DNA of 64,000 nucleotides from Brevibacillus brevis (GCF_900637055.1 NZ_LR134338.1:908501-972500), one strand, 5' to 3'; positions 1 to 9,077 are shown, counted from the stretch's first letter. The notes: a model not told the origin generated them from the letters alone. Numbers and translations: made by a program.

Positions 1-7
1 CGTATGA

Positions 8-43
8 ACGACAGCCAGAAGACAGTGATGGCTGTCGTTTTTG
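8..43 (+). terminator. Intrinsic terminator of an upstream gene
   Basis: ACGACAGCC (8-16) pairs perfectly with GGCTGTCGT (30-38), followed by a T run. It ends transcription of a gene left of the window. Confidence 0.8.
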
Positions 44-76
44 TTTAGCACGGTGAATACGTGAGGAGGCAGAGGT

Positions 77-925
77 ATGCAAGTCTGGTTGCATTCTTTT
101 TGGGTAGCGATGGTGCTAATCGGTTGCATGTGGGGGATGTACGAAATCGGAGCAAAACAAATCGGAAATATGAATACGAAAAAAGCAGCACTTGCAACGC
201 CAGTTACTTCCACACAAGCGAGTCAGAAGTTGGTGGACCGTGACGCCGTTGTTGAAGAGTTTGATTGGACAGACGACAAGGGTGTAGGCCTCGAGTATAA
301 CGAAGCTGAGCTGTTACAAATGCAAAAAGATCCGGACAACCATAACTACAAAAAAGTTCTCCGCCGTTTTGTGCAGAGTGAGTTGAAAACGGAAATCGAG
401 AGCTTTCAAACGATAGGCAGTCAATTAAATCCCAGGAGAATTCTTGTAGCGACGACAGACGGCATGCTGTACGAGGTGATAATGAAAAAAAGGAGTAATC
501 ATCGGCAAATGTGGACGGTAGAAGGATACAACATGACGGCTGGATATAGGACGGATGTGGAGAAAGAGCAAGACCTGCTGCCGGAAGATATGTATCCAAC
601 CTATCGAGTGATGGAGCTAGCCGAAGCCGATTTGCAAATCCAAGCGTGGGCGAAGCCGCTTATTCAGAACAGTCAGGGCCATACATTTAACACTGCTCTA
701 AACGGCAAAACCTATCTCTTGATCAAAACATCCCAGAGCGAAACAGATTCGGTGGAGATTGAGGGAATTAGAATCTGGGTGGAAGAAATGCTCGTCCATT
801 ATCAAACATATGAATTTGGAGAAGGGGCAGATCGTTCCATACTTAATAACTACTTGCTGATTGAAGTGCCGGAAACTGCAGAATCTGGCGTGACGTTTTA
901 CAATACGGTAACCGTTGTCCGTTAG
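77..925 (+). CDS. Membrane-anchored protein of unknown function
   Basis: This 282-residue protein begins with a short hydrophobic segment (about residues 3-22), so it is probably anchored with the rest outside the cell. I recognise no catalytic motif. The remainder is charged and mixed in predicted character, and the last 90 residues look like a compact beta-rich domain. The ATG follows a good AGGAGG-like site (63-68). It is preceded by a terminator and followed after 58 bases by the ArsC-like gene, so it may be monocistronic or lead the next genes. Function cannot be assigned from sequence alone. Confidence 0.75.
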   Translation: MQVWLHSFWVAMVLIGCMWGMYEIGAKQIGNMNTKKAALATPVTSTQASQKLVDRDAVVEEFDWTDDKGVGLEYNEAELLQMQKDPDNHNYKKVLRRFVQSELKTEIESFQTIGSQLNPRRILVATTDGMLYEVIMKKRSNHRQMWTVEGYNMTAGYRTDVEKEQDLLPEDMYPTYRVMELAEADLQIQAWAKPLIQNSQGHTFNTALNGKTYLLIKTSQSETDSVEIEGIRIWVEEMLVHYQTYEFGEGADRSILNNYLLIEVPETAESGVTFYNTVTVVR

Positions 926-983
926 GTGTACTTCTTTTACAATGAAAGAAACGACGACATAAACCAAAAGCGAGGAAATACAT

Positions 984-1349
984 ATGACGATGAAAGCCTA
1001 CCTGTACAACAAATGTGATACATGCCGCAAAGCGAAAAAATGGCTCACGGATCAAAATATTCCCTTTGAAGAAATTCCGATTGTTGATGCACCGCCGTCC
1101 AAAGAGGAGCTGCGCCAAATTTGGCAGACAAGCGGTCTCGATTTACGCAAGTTTTTCAATGTGAGTGGTGTCCATTACCGCGAGCTGGGCTTGAAGGACA
1201 AGCTTCCTACGATGTCGGAGGATGAAATGCTTGAGTTGTTGGCTTCCAATGGCAAGCTGATCAAACGGCCACTTATCACAAACGATCGTACTGTAACCCT
1301 TGGTTTCAAAGAAGAAGAACTGGAGAAGGCTTGGGGAGGGAAGGCATGA
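984..1349 (+). CDS. ArsC/Spx-family thioredoxin-fold protein
   Basis: A 121-residue protein of the ArsC/Spx/YffB group. The N-terminus carries the family signature KCDTCRKAKKWL (about residues 10-21) with a CxxC pair, then an IPxEEIPI beta strand, and the C-terminal part has the KRPLI segment typical of the family near residue 94. Members are thiol-disulfide regulators (Spx, MgsR) or arsenate-reductase-like proteins. The RNA-polymerase-binding features of true Spx are not obvious, so I keep the general family call. The stop overlaps the start of the aminotransferase (ATGA), indicating translational coupling. Confidence 0.88.
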   Translation: MTMKAYLYNKCDTCRKAKKWLTDQNIPFEEIPIVDAPPSKEELRQIWQTSGLDLRKFFNVSGVHYRELGLKDKLPTMSEDEMLELLASNGKLIKRPLITNDRTVTLGFKEEELEKAWGGKA

Positions 1350-2536
1350 TGCGCCAACCTTCCAAAAGACTGAACCATCTTTCAGCCGATATTTTTTCAG
1401 AGATGGAGGCTCGCAAACGGGAAGTTGCCAAAACAAGAACAGTATACGACTTGAGCATTGGCAGTCCTGATCAGCAGCCTGACGAGAAGCTTCTGCAAAC
1501 GTTAATCCATGCCATCCAGCAACCAGCTGCTTTTCGCTATCCATTGAGCGATGGAACGGCGGCCTTCCGAGAAGAGGTCGCCCGCTGGTATCAATATCGT
1601 TTTGGGGTGGAGCTGGCGCCAGATGGGGAGGTTCATTCCTTGATGGGGTCTCAGGATGGCTTGGCTCACTTTGCTTTGGCATGGACCGATCCTGGAGATA
1701 TCGTCCTCGTACCTGATCCTGGGTATCCGATCTACGAAGGCAGTGTTCATTTGGCGGGGGCGGTACCTTACCGGATGCCTCTGCGGGCAGAAAATGATTT
1801 TTTGCCAAAGCTGGCAGACATTCCGGAGGAGATTGCGGCTCGTGCAATGTTTATGATTCTGAACTATCCGAATAATCCAATTTCCGCGGTCGCTACCCTT
1901 GCGTTTTTTGAAGAGGTCGTGGCGTTTGCCAAACGTTTTGACATTATCGTAGTTCATGATTTGGCTTACTCGGAGATGGTGTTTGACGGCTACCAAGCGC
2001 CGAGCTTTTTGCAAGTGCCAGGAGCGAAGGAAGTGGGAATTGAATTTAACTCGTTTTCCAAGAGCTTCAACATGGCAGGCTGCCGGATCGCTTACGTTGT
2101 AGGGAATGCAGACATCATCAAGCCGCTTGCGATTGTAAAATCCAATATCGATTACGGCGTCTTTTTGCCTGTACAGCAAATGGCCATTGAGGCTATGCGA
2201 AATGATCGGGAATCGGGTGGGACAAACACAGTCGCGCCCGTTTACCAGGAACGGCGTGATGTACTGCTAGGGGAATTGGCAAAAGCAGGATGGAGCATCC
2301 CATCTCCCAAGGCGACCATGTTCGTCTGGGCAGCGGTACCGAACGGCTGGACGTCGCGAGAGTTTGCCTTCGCGTTACTGGAAAAAGCCGGAGTCGTGGT
2401 CGTTCCGGGAAGTGCCTTCGGCGAAGAAGGAGAAGGGTATGTAAGAATGGCCCTCGTCCAACCTCCCGAGATCCTGTTAGAGGCTGTAGCTGCCATCGAT
2501 CAATCCGGGATTCTTCGCATGAAAACTAGTGTGTAG
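1346..2536 (+). CDS. PLP-dependent aminotransferase (class I/II)
   Basis: A fold-type I aminotransferase of 396 residues. Visible features are the SIGSPDQQP N-terminal motif, the cofactor region around MGSQDGLAH, NYPNNP (substrate and cofactor Asn), VVHDLAYSEM (Asp binding the PLP ring nitrogen), and NSFSKSFNMAGCR with the Schiff-base lysine. The best matches in my memory are LL-diaminopimelate aminotransferase-like and aspartate or aromatic aminotransferases, but the substrate is uncertain. An upstream in-frame TTG exists at 1331. The ATG at 1346 has GGGGAGGG (1333-1340) at proper spacing and overlaps the previous stop, so I chose it. Confidence 0.9.
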   Translation: MMRQPSKRLNHLSADIFSEMEARKREVAKTRTVYDLSIGSPDQQPDEKLLQTLIHAIQQPAAFRYPLSDGTAAFREEVARWYQYRFGVELAPDGEVHSLMGSQDGLAHFALAWTDPGDIVLVPDPGYPIYEGSVHLAGAVPYRMPLRAENDFLPKLADIPEEIAARAMFMILNYPNNPISAVATLAFFEEVVAFAKRFDIIVVHDLAYSEMVFDGYQAPSFLQVPGAKEVGIEFNSFSKSFNMAGCRIAYVVGNADIIKPLAIVKSNIDYGVFLPVQQMAIEAMRNDRESGGTNTVAPVYQERRDVLLGELAKAGWSIPSPKATMFVWAAVPNGWTSREFAFALLEKAGVVVVPGSAFGEEGEGYVRMALVQPPEILLEAVAAIDQSGILRMKTSV

Positions 2537-2569
2537 CGGTTGAAGTGAAAAAAGAGGGGATGAGCTTTC

Positions 2570-3022
2570 ATGCGTTTGCGCGAAGAAATGCCTGACTTTC
2601 CTGGGATTACGGAGTGGATCAATGGGCAAGTAACCAAAGCTGATTTAGCTGGAAGTCCTGTCTTGGTGCATATTTGGTCCGTCAGTTGTTACATGTGCAA
2701 GGAATCGATGCCAAGCATAAACGAATGGCGAGATCAATACGCTGCTAACGGTTTGAAGGTCATTGGAATTCATATGCCTCATTCGGAAAAAGATACAGAT
2801 ATCGAGATGATCAAGAAAGCGATTGCAGAACAACATTTGACACACCCTATTGCAATCGATAATGATAGAAAGACAGCCGATGCATTCCAGAATGAATACG
2901 TCCCCGCTTTTTACTTGTTTGACGAGGCTCTTCAGTTACGTCACTTTCAGGCAGGAGAGAAGGGTCTCGAACTGGTAAAAAAACGCTTGTTCAGAATTTT
3001 GGGGATCGAAGAGGAATCCTAG
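2570..3022 (+). CDS. Thioredoxin-like redoxin domain protein
   Basis: A 150-residue thioredoxin-fold protein without a signal peptide. The active site is WSVSCYMCKES, a CxxC (Cys-Tyr-Met-Cys) in the TlpA/ResA/AhpC-TSA position. The cis-proline is in EYVPAFYLF (about residue 108). The inserted GIHMPHSEKD segment is typical of TlpA-like redoxins. It probably reduces or oxidises thiols in the cytosol or at the membrane face. It lies 33 bases after the aminotransferase with its own GAGGGGATGAG ribosome site, and gcvH follows. Confidence 0.85.
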   Translation: MRLREEMPDFPGITEWINGQVTKADLAGSPVLVHIWSVSCYMCKESMPSINEWRDQYAANGLKVIGIHMPHSEKDTDIEMIKKAIAEQHLTHPIAIDNDRKTADAFQNEYVPAFYLFDEALQLRHFQAGEKGLELVKKRLFRILGIEEES

Positions 3023-3081
3023 AATGTTCGTCTAATTATGTATGTGTAATGGATTGTACCCGATAGGAGGATATGTAAACG

Positions 3082-3462
3082 ATGGAATTCCCGAAAAATC
3101 TACGTTACAGTGAAGAGCATGAGTGGGTGCGAGTAGAAGGAAACAAGGCGTACATCGGAATCACTTCTTTTGCTCAATCAGAGCTGGGTGACATCGTGTT
3201 TGTCGAGTTGCCTGAGGTAGGCGCGACAATCCAACAGGATGAGCCGTTTGGCAGTGTAGAATCGGTAAAAACCGTTTCTGAGCTGTACGCTCCTGTAACT
3301 GGTAAAGTAGTAGAAGTAAATGGCGAACTGGAAGACGCACCTGAACTGGTGAACTCCTCGCCATATGAGCAAGCATGGATGATCGTCGTGGAATTGTCTG
3401 ATGCAGCTGAGCTGGACAAGCTGATGGATGCAGACAAGTACGAAGCGATGGTAAAAGAATAG
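3082..3462 (+). CDS. gcvH: Glycine cleavage system H protein
   Basis: GcvH carries the lipoyl arm that shuttles the aminomethyl group between the P, T and L proteins of the glycine cleavage complex. In Bacillales it also acts as the relay donor for lipoylation of other enzymes. The 126-residue length is normal. The sequence shows [30 protein letters not shown] and the lipoylation motif [11 protein letters not shown], with the modified lysine at about residue 63. No other gcv gene is nearby, which fits its solo location in Firmicutes. AGGAGG lies 9 bases before the ATG, and a bidirectional terminator follows. Confidence 0.97.
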   Translation: MEFPKNLRYSEEHEWVRVEGNKAYIGITSFAQSELGDIVFVELPEVGATIQQDEPFGSVESVKTVSELYAPVTGKVVEVNGELEDAPELVNSSPYEQAWMIVVELSDAAELDKLMDADKYEAMVKE

Positions 3463-3468
3463 GAAACA

Positions 3469-3501
3469 AAAAAGCCGGGGCTTTTGTGCTCCGGCTTTTC
3501 T
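3469..3501. terminator. Bidirectional terminator between gcvH and the chemotaxis receptor
   Basis: AAAGCCGG pairs with CCGGCTTT around an 8-12 base loop, with an A run on one side and a T run on the other. It serves both convergent genes. Confidence 0.85.
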
Positions 3502-3516
3502 TTATTTATGGACGAA

Positions 3517-5571
3517 TTACTCCAACTTGAATGTTCGTACTGCATCATTAAGTTCTTCTGCCATTTTTGCGAGCATCGTTGCAGCCGAAGAAATTTCTTC
3601 CATGGAAGCGGTTTGCTCTTCTGCTGCTGCTGCAACCGTTTGAGAGTTGCCCGCTGATTGTTCTGCGATTTGTGTAATATGCGTAATGGCGGATACAATC
3701 GTCTGCATTTGCTGACTGATCTTGCTCATTTCCGCTGTCACTTCATTCATACGTACGAGCAGCTCCGACGTGGAGCCAGTAATTTGCTCAAATGCATTTC
3801 CTGTTGAGCGAACAAGAGTCATGCCTTCTCCTAAAATAGAAGAGCCATGATTCATTGCCGCGATCGCCGAGCCTGTGTCCTGCTGAATCACGGTGACGAT
3901 GTGACTGACCTGCTCGGCCGCGGAGCTGGACTGTTCGGCCAACTTGCGCACCTCGTCGGCTACAACGGCAAAGCCTCGTCCTTGTTCTCCCGCGCGAGCT
4001 GCTTCGATAGCGGCGTTCAGAGCGAGTAGGTTGGTTTGATTGGCAATCGTGGTGATGAGTGAGATCATTTCCCCAATTTCTTGGGAGCGTTGGCCTAGCG
4101 CATTGACAATGGTAGAAGTCTTGGCCATCTGGCTATGGATCACATCCATGTGCTCGACCGTTTTGGCTGCCATCTGATTGCCATCTTTGGCTTGGCGGTT
4201 CGCTTCTTGTGTAGAGAGATTTACATCCTCGATGCCTTTTTCCATCGCTTCGATGTGTACGGCAATCTCGTTGATGACTTCATAGCCTTGAACGGTTGCA
4301 TCCACTTGCTGCTCAGTACCGTAGGCAATTTCTTGAACGGATTGAGCGATCTGCTCTGTTGCTTTGCTCGTCTGTTCCGCACTTGCCATTAATTGCTCAG
4401 ACGTAGCAGCAACCTGTTGAGCGTTGAAGCTGACTTGACCCAGCGTTTCGCGCAAGGTTGCCGTCATGGAGTTGAAGCGATTTGCCATAACCCCCATCTC
4501 ATCTGCTGTTTGAATGTCCATAGAAGCGGTAAAATCGCCATTGGAGAGGGCATGCGACAGCTGATTGGCGCGATCGATTTGTTTGGTCAAGTATTTGCTG
4601 AAGTAATAAATGACTGCAATCATGATCAACAAACCGATTAGACTCACCATACAAAGCTCAAAGAACAAGTCATAGAGAGGATCGGCAATTTCTTTTTCCG
4701 GCATGACCAGAGCGATTGTCCAGTTTGTATCTCCGAGCTCTTGAAAATAAACACGGTTGATGCCGTTTTCATCGGTAAACGTCTTCATTCCTGACTTCTC
4801 TTCTAGAAGAGAAGGACCGATTGCAGCCAAGGAAGCATTCTCGTCAGATTGAACGGAATGATTCATCAGCTTGTCTGCTTGAGGATGAGCGAGGTACCTC
4901 CCTTTTTTATCCACTAAAAAGGCCCAGCCTGTTTCGCCTACTTTTGTACTGGAGACGAGCTTTTCCACGTCAGTAAGTGTAATATCGTCTGTGGCCACAC
5001 CCAGAAGTTTTTTATCCGGCGTGTAAAAAGGAGCGACTACCGTCACCATGGAGACCTTGGAAATCTCGTCATAGTACGGCTCGGAATAATCGGTTTCCTT
5101 CTTGGTCGAAATACCGACCTTGTACCAGTCTTGATTTGGATAGTTATAGGAGTCGCTGCTGTACTCATCTGTAATGTTAACCTTGCCGTCGGTCTTAGCC
5201 CCGTAAGTAGCAACGAGTTTCTTGTTCGGGTCAAAAGCGTAAGGTTCCATGAAAATTCCCATTCCGACCGTCGTATCATTAATGAGAACGGTTTTGGACA
5301 GCAGGGAATTTAACTGCTCTAGCGAATTTGTAACAGGACCCATTTCGATAAAGCGAGCCATACTCAGCGTTACCTTGCTATGGGCTTCCAGTTGCTTTTC
5401 CACATTACTGCCGACCATATCTAGTTGATAATTCATTTTGTCTTCAATTTCCCGATTTAGTTGGTCGACAGAAAACCAGAAACCGATTCCCACGACGAGT
5501 AAAAGAGTCAAGATAATGACAGGCAGGGTAATGGTCAGTGTTCGAGCACGAAGACTTTTGAAACGAAGCAT
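3517..5571 (-). CDS. Methyl-accepting chemotaxis protein (dCache type)
   Basis: A 684-residue transmembrane chemoreceptor. Order: transmembrane helix 1 (about residues 11-32), extracytoplasmic double-Cache sensor (about 40-280, with GVGMGIFMEPYAFDP and QDWYKVGIS typical of dCache_1), transmembrane helix 2 (about 288-310), HAMP linker, then the long coiled-coil signalling domain with the conserved hairpin tip (EIGEMISLITTIANQTNLLALNAAIEAARAGE region; I cite only its position, about residues 490-525). The sensor ligand is unknown, though such domains often bind amino acids. An upstream in-frame ATG exists at 5637, but the ATG at 5571 has AAAGGAGAG at correct spacing. Confidence 0.95.
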   Translation of the reverse strand: MLRFKSLRARTLTITLPVIILTLLLVVGIGFWFSVDQLNREIEDKMNYQLDMVGSNVEKQLEAHSKVTLSMARFIEMGPVTNSLEQLNSLLSKTVLINDTTVGMGIFMEPYAFDPNKKLVATYGAKTDGKVNITDEYSSDSYNYPNQDWYKVGISTKKETDYSEPYYDEISKVSMVTVVAPFYTPDKKLLGVATDDITLTDVEKLVSSTKVGETGWAFLVDKKGRYLAHPQADKLMNHSVQSDENASLAAIGPSLLEEKSGMKTFTDENGINRVYFQELGDTNWTIALVMPEKEIADPLYDLFFELCMVSLIGLLIMIAVIYYFSKYLTKQIDRANQLSHALSNGDFTASMDIQTADEMGVMANRFNSMTATLRETLGQVSFNAQQVAATSEQLMASAEQTSKATEQIAQSVQEIAYGTEQQVDATVQGYEVINEIAVHIEAMEKGIEDVNLSTQEANRQAKDGNQMAAKTVEHMDVIHSQMAKTSTIVNALGQRSQEIGEMISLITTIANQTNLLALNAAIEAARAGEQGRGFAVVADEVRKLAEQSSSAAEQVSHIVTVIQQDTGSAIAAMNHGSSILGEGMTLVRSTGNAFEQITGSTSELLVRMNEVTAEMSKISQQMQTIVSAITHITQIAEQSAGNSQTVAAAAEEQTASMEEISSAATMLAKMAEELNDAVRTFKLE

Positions 5572-5621
5572 GACAAACCGCTCTCCTTTTGAATTTTTGC
5601 TAAAATGATTATTATTCCTTA

Positions 5622-5628
5622 TTATCGG
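5622..5628 (-). promoter_or_regulatory. Possible sigma-D -10 element for the chemoreceptor
   Basis: On the minus strand CCGATAA lies about 50 bases upstream of the start, matching the sigma-D -10 (GCCGATAT). The -35 TAAA is not clearly at the right distance, so this is tentative. Confidence 0.3.
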
Positions 5629-5880
5629 ATAGATCAAGACTACCTTGTATGATGAATTTAGGCAAATGAGAGAAAAAATTCATACTAATCAGAAAATGTT
5701 GCGGAAATCGAAGCAAATCGAGTAAAATAGATAAACCAAATCTTTATTTGATTTCCTTCATTGGTATCATTTGCGGGTGGAGTGTTAATGGGTATATAAG
5801 CTACAATGCGGATACAGACAGAGTTTCGACCAAAAGAACGGATATGGACGTTTCATTTGGCGAAGAAGGAGGGAGACTAT

Positions 5881-6321
5881 ATGAGTTTTTGTTGTGGTGC
5901 TGGAATGGTAGGTTCCGTAGGCTCAGTCCGTCATTATAAAACGCTTGTACACAATGTCCCCATCATGTTTTGTCCTGTATGTGACAGAATTGAGGTTCAT
6001 CCCGGTATTGAGGGAGAATACGAAATTTTAGTAGAATATGCTCAGGGAGATCAGGCTCCAGAAGTGGATTTTGCTGACTTTGTGAGTGTTGACAATACAT
6101 CCGAGTTGTTTGAGAATTGTACCATGACGGATGAAGCGGCCAGCTTCGCCGAAGTATTAAAGCAGCAGATTGATATTTCACTTGATCTGCTCGGGATCGC
6201 CAAGGAGTTGCAGGATGACGATTGGCGGGAAGCATTGATGATTCGTTTAAGACGGTTAAGCGAGCGATTGAAGCAGTACAATAAAAGAAAAGCTAATGTC
6301 GCACAAGAGCGCATGACCTGA
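5881..6321 (+). CDS. Small Cys-rich protein of unknown function
   Basis: 146 residues starting MSFCCGAG. A CPVCDR knuckle (about residues 37-42), together with the N-terminal CC, could bind zinc. The middle is acidic and the C-terminus is a basic amphipathic helix. It resembles small Bacillales proteins of unknown function. Longer in-frame starts exist at 5806 and before, but GAAGGAGGGA (5864-5873) sits 7 bases before the ATG at 5881, which decides the start. It is followed 22 bases later by the VOC gene, so the two are probably cotranscribed. Confidence 0.75.
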   Translation: MSFCCGAGMVGSVGSVRHYKTLVHNVPIMFCPVCDRIEVHPGIEGEYEILVEYAQGDQAPEVDFADFVSVDNTSELFENCTMTDEAASFAEVLKQQIDISLDLLGIAKELQDDDWREALMIRLRRLSERLKQYNKRKANVAQERMT

Positions 6322-6343
6322 GTTGACGTGGGAGGCAGTGTGA

Positions 6344-6736
6344 ATGTTTCATTTGAAAGCCGTTCACCACATCGCATTGAATTGTAGTGATGTTGTGAAG
6401 GTAGCTCGTTTTTTTAAGGACATTTTGGAAGTCCCTATCCCGGAAGAGAATATGACGGAAGGAGCACCTGTCTACTTTCAAATTGGCACATACACACGGA
6501 TCGGTCTTCATCCTCATGGCGGGGAAGCTGGGAAAGGCGGCGTAGGGCAGGTCGATCATCTCGCCTTCTCTGTGCAGAGCCGTGCTGAGCTGGACTATCT
6601 GGTCGATAAGCTGGAGGCAGAAAATATTTGCTATCGTGGCCCAATTACACAGCCTACTAGCTATAATTTGTATTTTGAGACACCCGATGGTCACCACCTT
6701 GAGGTGCGACTCGATAAAGACGAGTTCGATGAGTAG
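6344..6736 (+). CDS. VOC-family (glyoxalase/dioxygenase-like) protein
   Basis: A 130-residue protein of the vicinal oxygen chelate superfamily with two beta-alpha-beta-beta-beta modules. Visible signs are AVHHIALNCSD at the N-terminus (first metal His), QVDHLAFSVQ in the middle (second module), and FETPDGHHLEVR near the end (metal Glu). Members are glyoxalases, dioxygenases or drug-binding proteins; the substrate is unknown. GGAGG sits 8 bases before the ATG. A strong terminator follows immediately. Confidence 0.9.
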   Translation: MFHLKAVHHIALNCSDVVKVARFFKDILEVPIPEENMTEGAPVYFQIGTYTRIGLHPHGGEAGKGGVGQVDHLAFSVQSRAELDYLVDKLEAENICYRGPITQPTSYNLYFETPDGHHLEVRLDKDEFDE

Positions 6737-6745
6737 TGTTTCAGG

Positions 6746-6778
6746 AAGCATCTGCGTAAAGCAGATGCTTTTTTGTTT
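6746..6778 (+). terminator. Intrinsic terminator after the VOC gene
   Basis: AAGCATCTGC (6746-6755) pairs with GCAGATGCTT (6761-6770), followed by a T-rich tail. Confidence 0.9.
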
Positions 6779-6867
6779 TTTGCCATCTTACTACTGCGGT
6801 GCTGAAAAAAAGCTGTGGATGATCTTCTTTACGTTTTTAAAAGTACCGATGAACGCCCATAACTGGT

Positions 6868-7079
6868 GAGAAGAAAAAGCACAGAGCTCGCAGACCTTGA
6901 CAACGCCTACCCAGTCGGAACTTAAAAAAGGGGACCCGGTTGTCGAACACTTCTTTCCCTGAGAAGCGTCCGCCCGTAGGGTGGCTTTGGCTCGACGGTC
7001 CCCTTTTTTAAGTGTAGACGGCCAGTCAGTCCCCCTTGCGGGCGTGTCAGAGTCGAAGAGAACTGTGCTTTTTCTTCTC
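6868..7079 (+). ncRNA. Candidate structured non-coding RNA (strand assumed)
   Basis: The 460-base stretch between the VOC terminator and 7241 has no gene, but it contains a long nested palindrome. A perfect 17-bp outer stem (6868-6884 with 7063-7079) encloses a perfect 16-bp inner stem (6921-6936 with 6998-7013), which encloses further small hairpins, for example CTTCT/GAGAAG and CCC/GGG. Total length is about 212 nt, with a large internal loop between the two stems. A long rod with a central bubble at about 200 nt is the general shape of 6S RNA, but I cannot confirm the family and see no certain promoter. An inverted-repeat element (MITE-like) is the alternative. Confidence 0.45.
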
Positions 7080-7240
7080 CTCCACTATGTTGACTAAAAA
7101 AGCCCTCTCTAAAGGTCTTTCTAAAATGTCGAGAAAAAGATGGCTCCCCTGACAACAGCCGACAGTGACTCTCATTCCTCGCCAAAGGATTCGACCTGAC
7201 AGGCCCCGAACCCAATTGGGAAGAGAGGGGTGGCGTGCAG

Positions 7241-7582
7241 ATGATCGGAATGGGCAGACTGCTTTTTGAACTGGGCGAGCGACTGCAAGGAAAAGCACAT
7301 TTGCGATTCATAACAGCAGGATGGGAGCGCAGGATCGGAATTGTAGTGGATGATTCACCGTCACAGTGGCAATTGAGGATAGCAAATGGCGTTGCATCCT
7401 GGGATGTATGGACAGAAGAGCAGTCTGCCGATTTGATCATCAGGGGAGAGGAAAAACAAATGCACATGCTGTTTGGCGGCGATGAGCTCGTCTATGTTCT
7501 AGCTAAAGAAAAGGTGCAAATAGCAGGGCCATTGCGCGACCAATTGAAGCTCGATGCCATTTTGCGACTGACCTGTCGGTGA
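7241..7582 (+). CDS. SCP2 sterol-binding-like domain protein
   Basis: 113 residues with the pattern of a stand-alone SCP2-type domain: a hydrophobic N-terminal helix, then beta strands such as RRIGIVVDD and WQLRIANG, and the late RGEEKQMHMLFGGDELVYVLAKEKVQIAGPL stretch (about residues 67-100) where SCP2 domains have a gly-rich turn and final helix. These domains bind hydrophobic ligands; the partner is unknown. A GTG at 7235 is in frame, but the ATG at 7241 has better spacing from AGAGAGGGG (7222-7230). AGAGAGGG could pair with CCCTCTCT at 7103-7110, which might mask the ribosome site. Confidence 0.6.
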   Translation: MIGMGRLLFELGERLQGKAHLRFITAGWERRIGIVVDDSPSQWQLRIANGVASWDVWTEEQSADLIIRGEEKQMHMLFGGDELVYVLAKEKVQIAGPLRDQLKLDAILRLTCR

Positions 7583-7641
7583 ACTGTCCATGGGGCAGTG
7601 TGATATAATAGGAAGAAAACGGTTTTGGAGGAGGCGCTTTG

Positions 7642-8784
7642 ATGTCTACTGTTATGTCGTTGCAACAGACGGTTGCCGCACGTAAAGATGCTATTGCCGA
7701 AACATTCCGTCATTTGCATGAGAATCCGGAGATAAGCTGGAAGGAAGTAGAAACGACTCGTTATTTGGCGGAGCGCATGCGTGCCTTGGGACTGCGTGTT
7801 ACGACTTTTGACGATTGTACAGGATTAGTGGCTGAATGGGGCGAAGGGAAGCCAGTTGTTGGCTTGCGCACAGATATCGATGCTCTCTGGCAAGAAGTAA
7901 ACGGTGAATGGCGCGCGAATCATTCCTGCGGTCATGACGCCCATATGACATTGATCGTGGAAACGGTAGAAGCATTGGTTGCCGCTGGATATCAACCGCC
8001 GGGAACGTTAAAAATTTTGTTCCAACCAGCAGAAGAAAAAGGAACGGGAGCATTGAAGCTGGTGGAGAAGGGTGTCGTCGATGACATCGATTATTTGTAC
8101 GGTGTTCACTTAAGACCGATTCAGGAAATGGCGAATGGAACGGCGGGACCCGCGATCTACAACGGTGCAGCCATGTTTCTCTACGGGGAAATCACAGGAG
8201 TCGCTGCGCACGGAGCGAGACCGCATCTCGGGATCAATGCGATTGAAGTAGCGGGGGCGATTATTTCAGGTCTCGGTCAAGTACATATCAATCCAATGGT
8301 GCCGGCCACTGTCAAAATGACCATGCTGCAAGCCGGGGGAGAGAGCTACAACATTATTCCGGACAAAGCGCGTTTTGCCCTCGATCTGCGAGCGCAGACG
8401 AATCAGGCGATGGATGACCTCGTGAATCGCGTTCGTCAAATGATCGACGGAGTTGCGATGTCTTTTCAGGCACGCATAGAGATAGAATCCGGCTCTCGCA
8501 TGGTGGCGGCAGAGGTCGATGATCAAGCGAAGGCATTTATGGAGCAGGCGATTGTAGATGTGCTCGGGCAAGAGAATTTGCGAGCGGCGCCTGTCAGTCC
8601 GGGGGCGGAGGATTTCCACTATTATACGGTGGAGCGTCCTCAAATCAAGGCGACGATGCTGGCTCTCGGATGTGATTTAGTGCCGGGGCTTCATCACCCG
8701 CTGATGCATTTTGACCGCTCTGCATTGGAAAAAGGTGTGGCGATTTTGTGTCAAACAGTCGTAAAAACGTTTGAAAATACGTAA
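7642..8784 (+). CDS. M20-family amidohydrolase (AmhX-like)
   Basis: A 380-residue M20 metallohydrolase. Metal ligands are visible in GLRTDIDALWQ, HSCGHDAHMT and FQPAEEKG (catalytic Glu pair), and a C-terminal metal His in GLHHPLMH. A dimerisation or lid domain lies between about residues 175 and 285, starting with GVAAHGARPHLG. The family cleaves acyl or peptide-like amide bonds from amino acids. The DALWQEVNGEW variant resembles B. subtilis AmhX as I remember it. A TTG at 7639 precedes the ATG, but the ATG at 7642 is well placed behind GGAGGAGG. Confidence 0.9.
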   Translation: MSTVMSLQQTVAARKDAIAETFRHLHENPEISWKEVETTRYLAERMRALGLRVTTFDDCTGLVAEWGEGKPVVGLRTDIDALWQEVNGEWRANHSCGHDAHMTLIVETVEALVAAGYQPPGTLKILFQPAEEKGTGALKLVEKGVVDDIDYLYGVHLRPIQEMANGTAGPAIYNGAAMFLYGEITGVAAHGARPHLGINAIEVAGAIISGLGQVHINPMVPATVKMTMLQAGGESYNIIPDKARFALDLRAQTNQAMDDLVNRVRQMIDGVAMSFQARIEIESGSRMVAAEVDDQAKAFMEQAIVDVLGQENLRAAPVSPGAEDFHYYTVERPQIKATMLALGCDLVPGLHHPLMHFDRSALEKGVAILCQTVVKTFENT

Positions 8785-8800
8785 ATCTTTATGCCTTGTG

Positions 8801-8843
8801 AGAGCAACACCAAGAGAGTAAACTCTTGGTGTTGCTCTTTTTA
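8801..8843 (+). terminator. Strong intrinsic terminator
   Basis: A perfect 16-bp stem (8801-8816 with 8823-8838), a 6-base loop and a T tail. It ends the amidohydrolase transcript. Confidence 0.95.
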
Positions 8844-8995
8844 TGGGAAAAATGTCTCTGCGTACTTCACGAATAGTCGATAGACTGACTGGTTTGTGGA
8901 CAAAATACTGCTGTTGGGGAATAATACGCATGAGGAGGGTTATTCACACATTCTCCATAAGAGATTATAAAATTATGTAGCTTATTTAACTAAAT

Positions 8996-9005
8996 GTGAT
9001 ATACT
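8996..9005 (+). promoter_or_regulatory. Possible extended -10 promoter of pckA
   Basis: GTGATATACT contains an extended -10 (TG-A-TATACT). No good -35 lies 17 bases upstream. The leader to the pckA start would be about 65 bases. The 8844-9077 interval is AT-rich and shows nothing else that I can support. Confidence 0.4.
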
Positions 9006-9077
9006 AATTACATAATCGAGCGACAATTAGAAAGTCACAATAAATGGTACACATTTTGGGAAGGAGATCGTTCACAC

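Noticed and set aside
5748..5939. Short frame upstream of the gene at 5881
   Set aside because: Overlaps the true gene in another frame, and the strong ribosome site serves the ATG at 5881.
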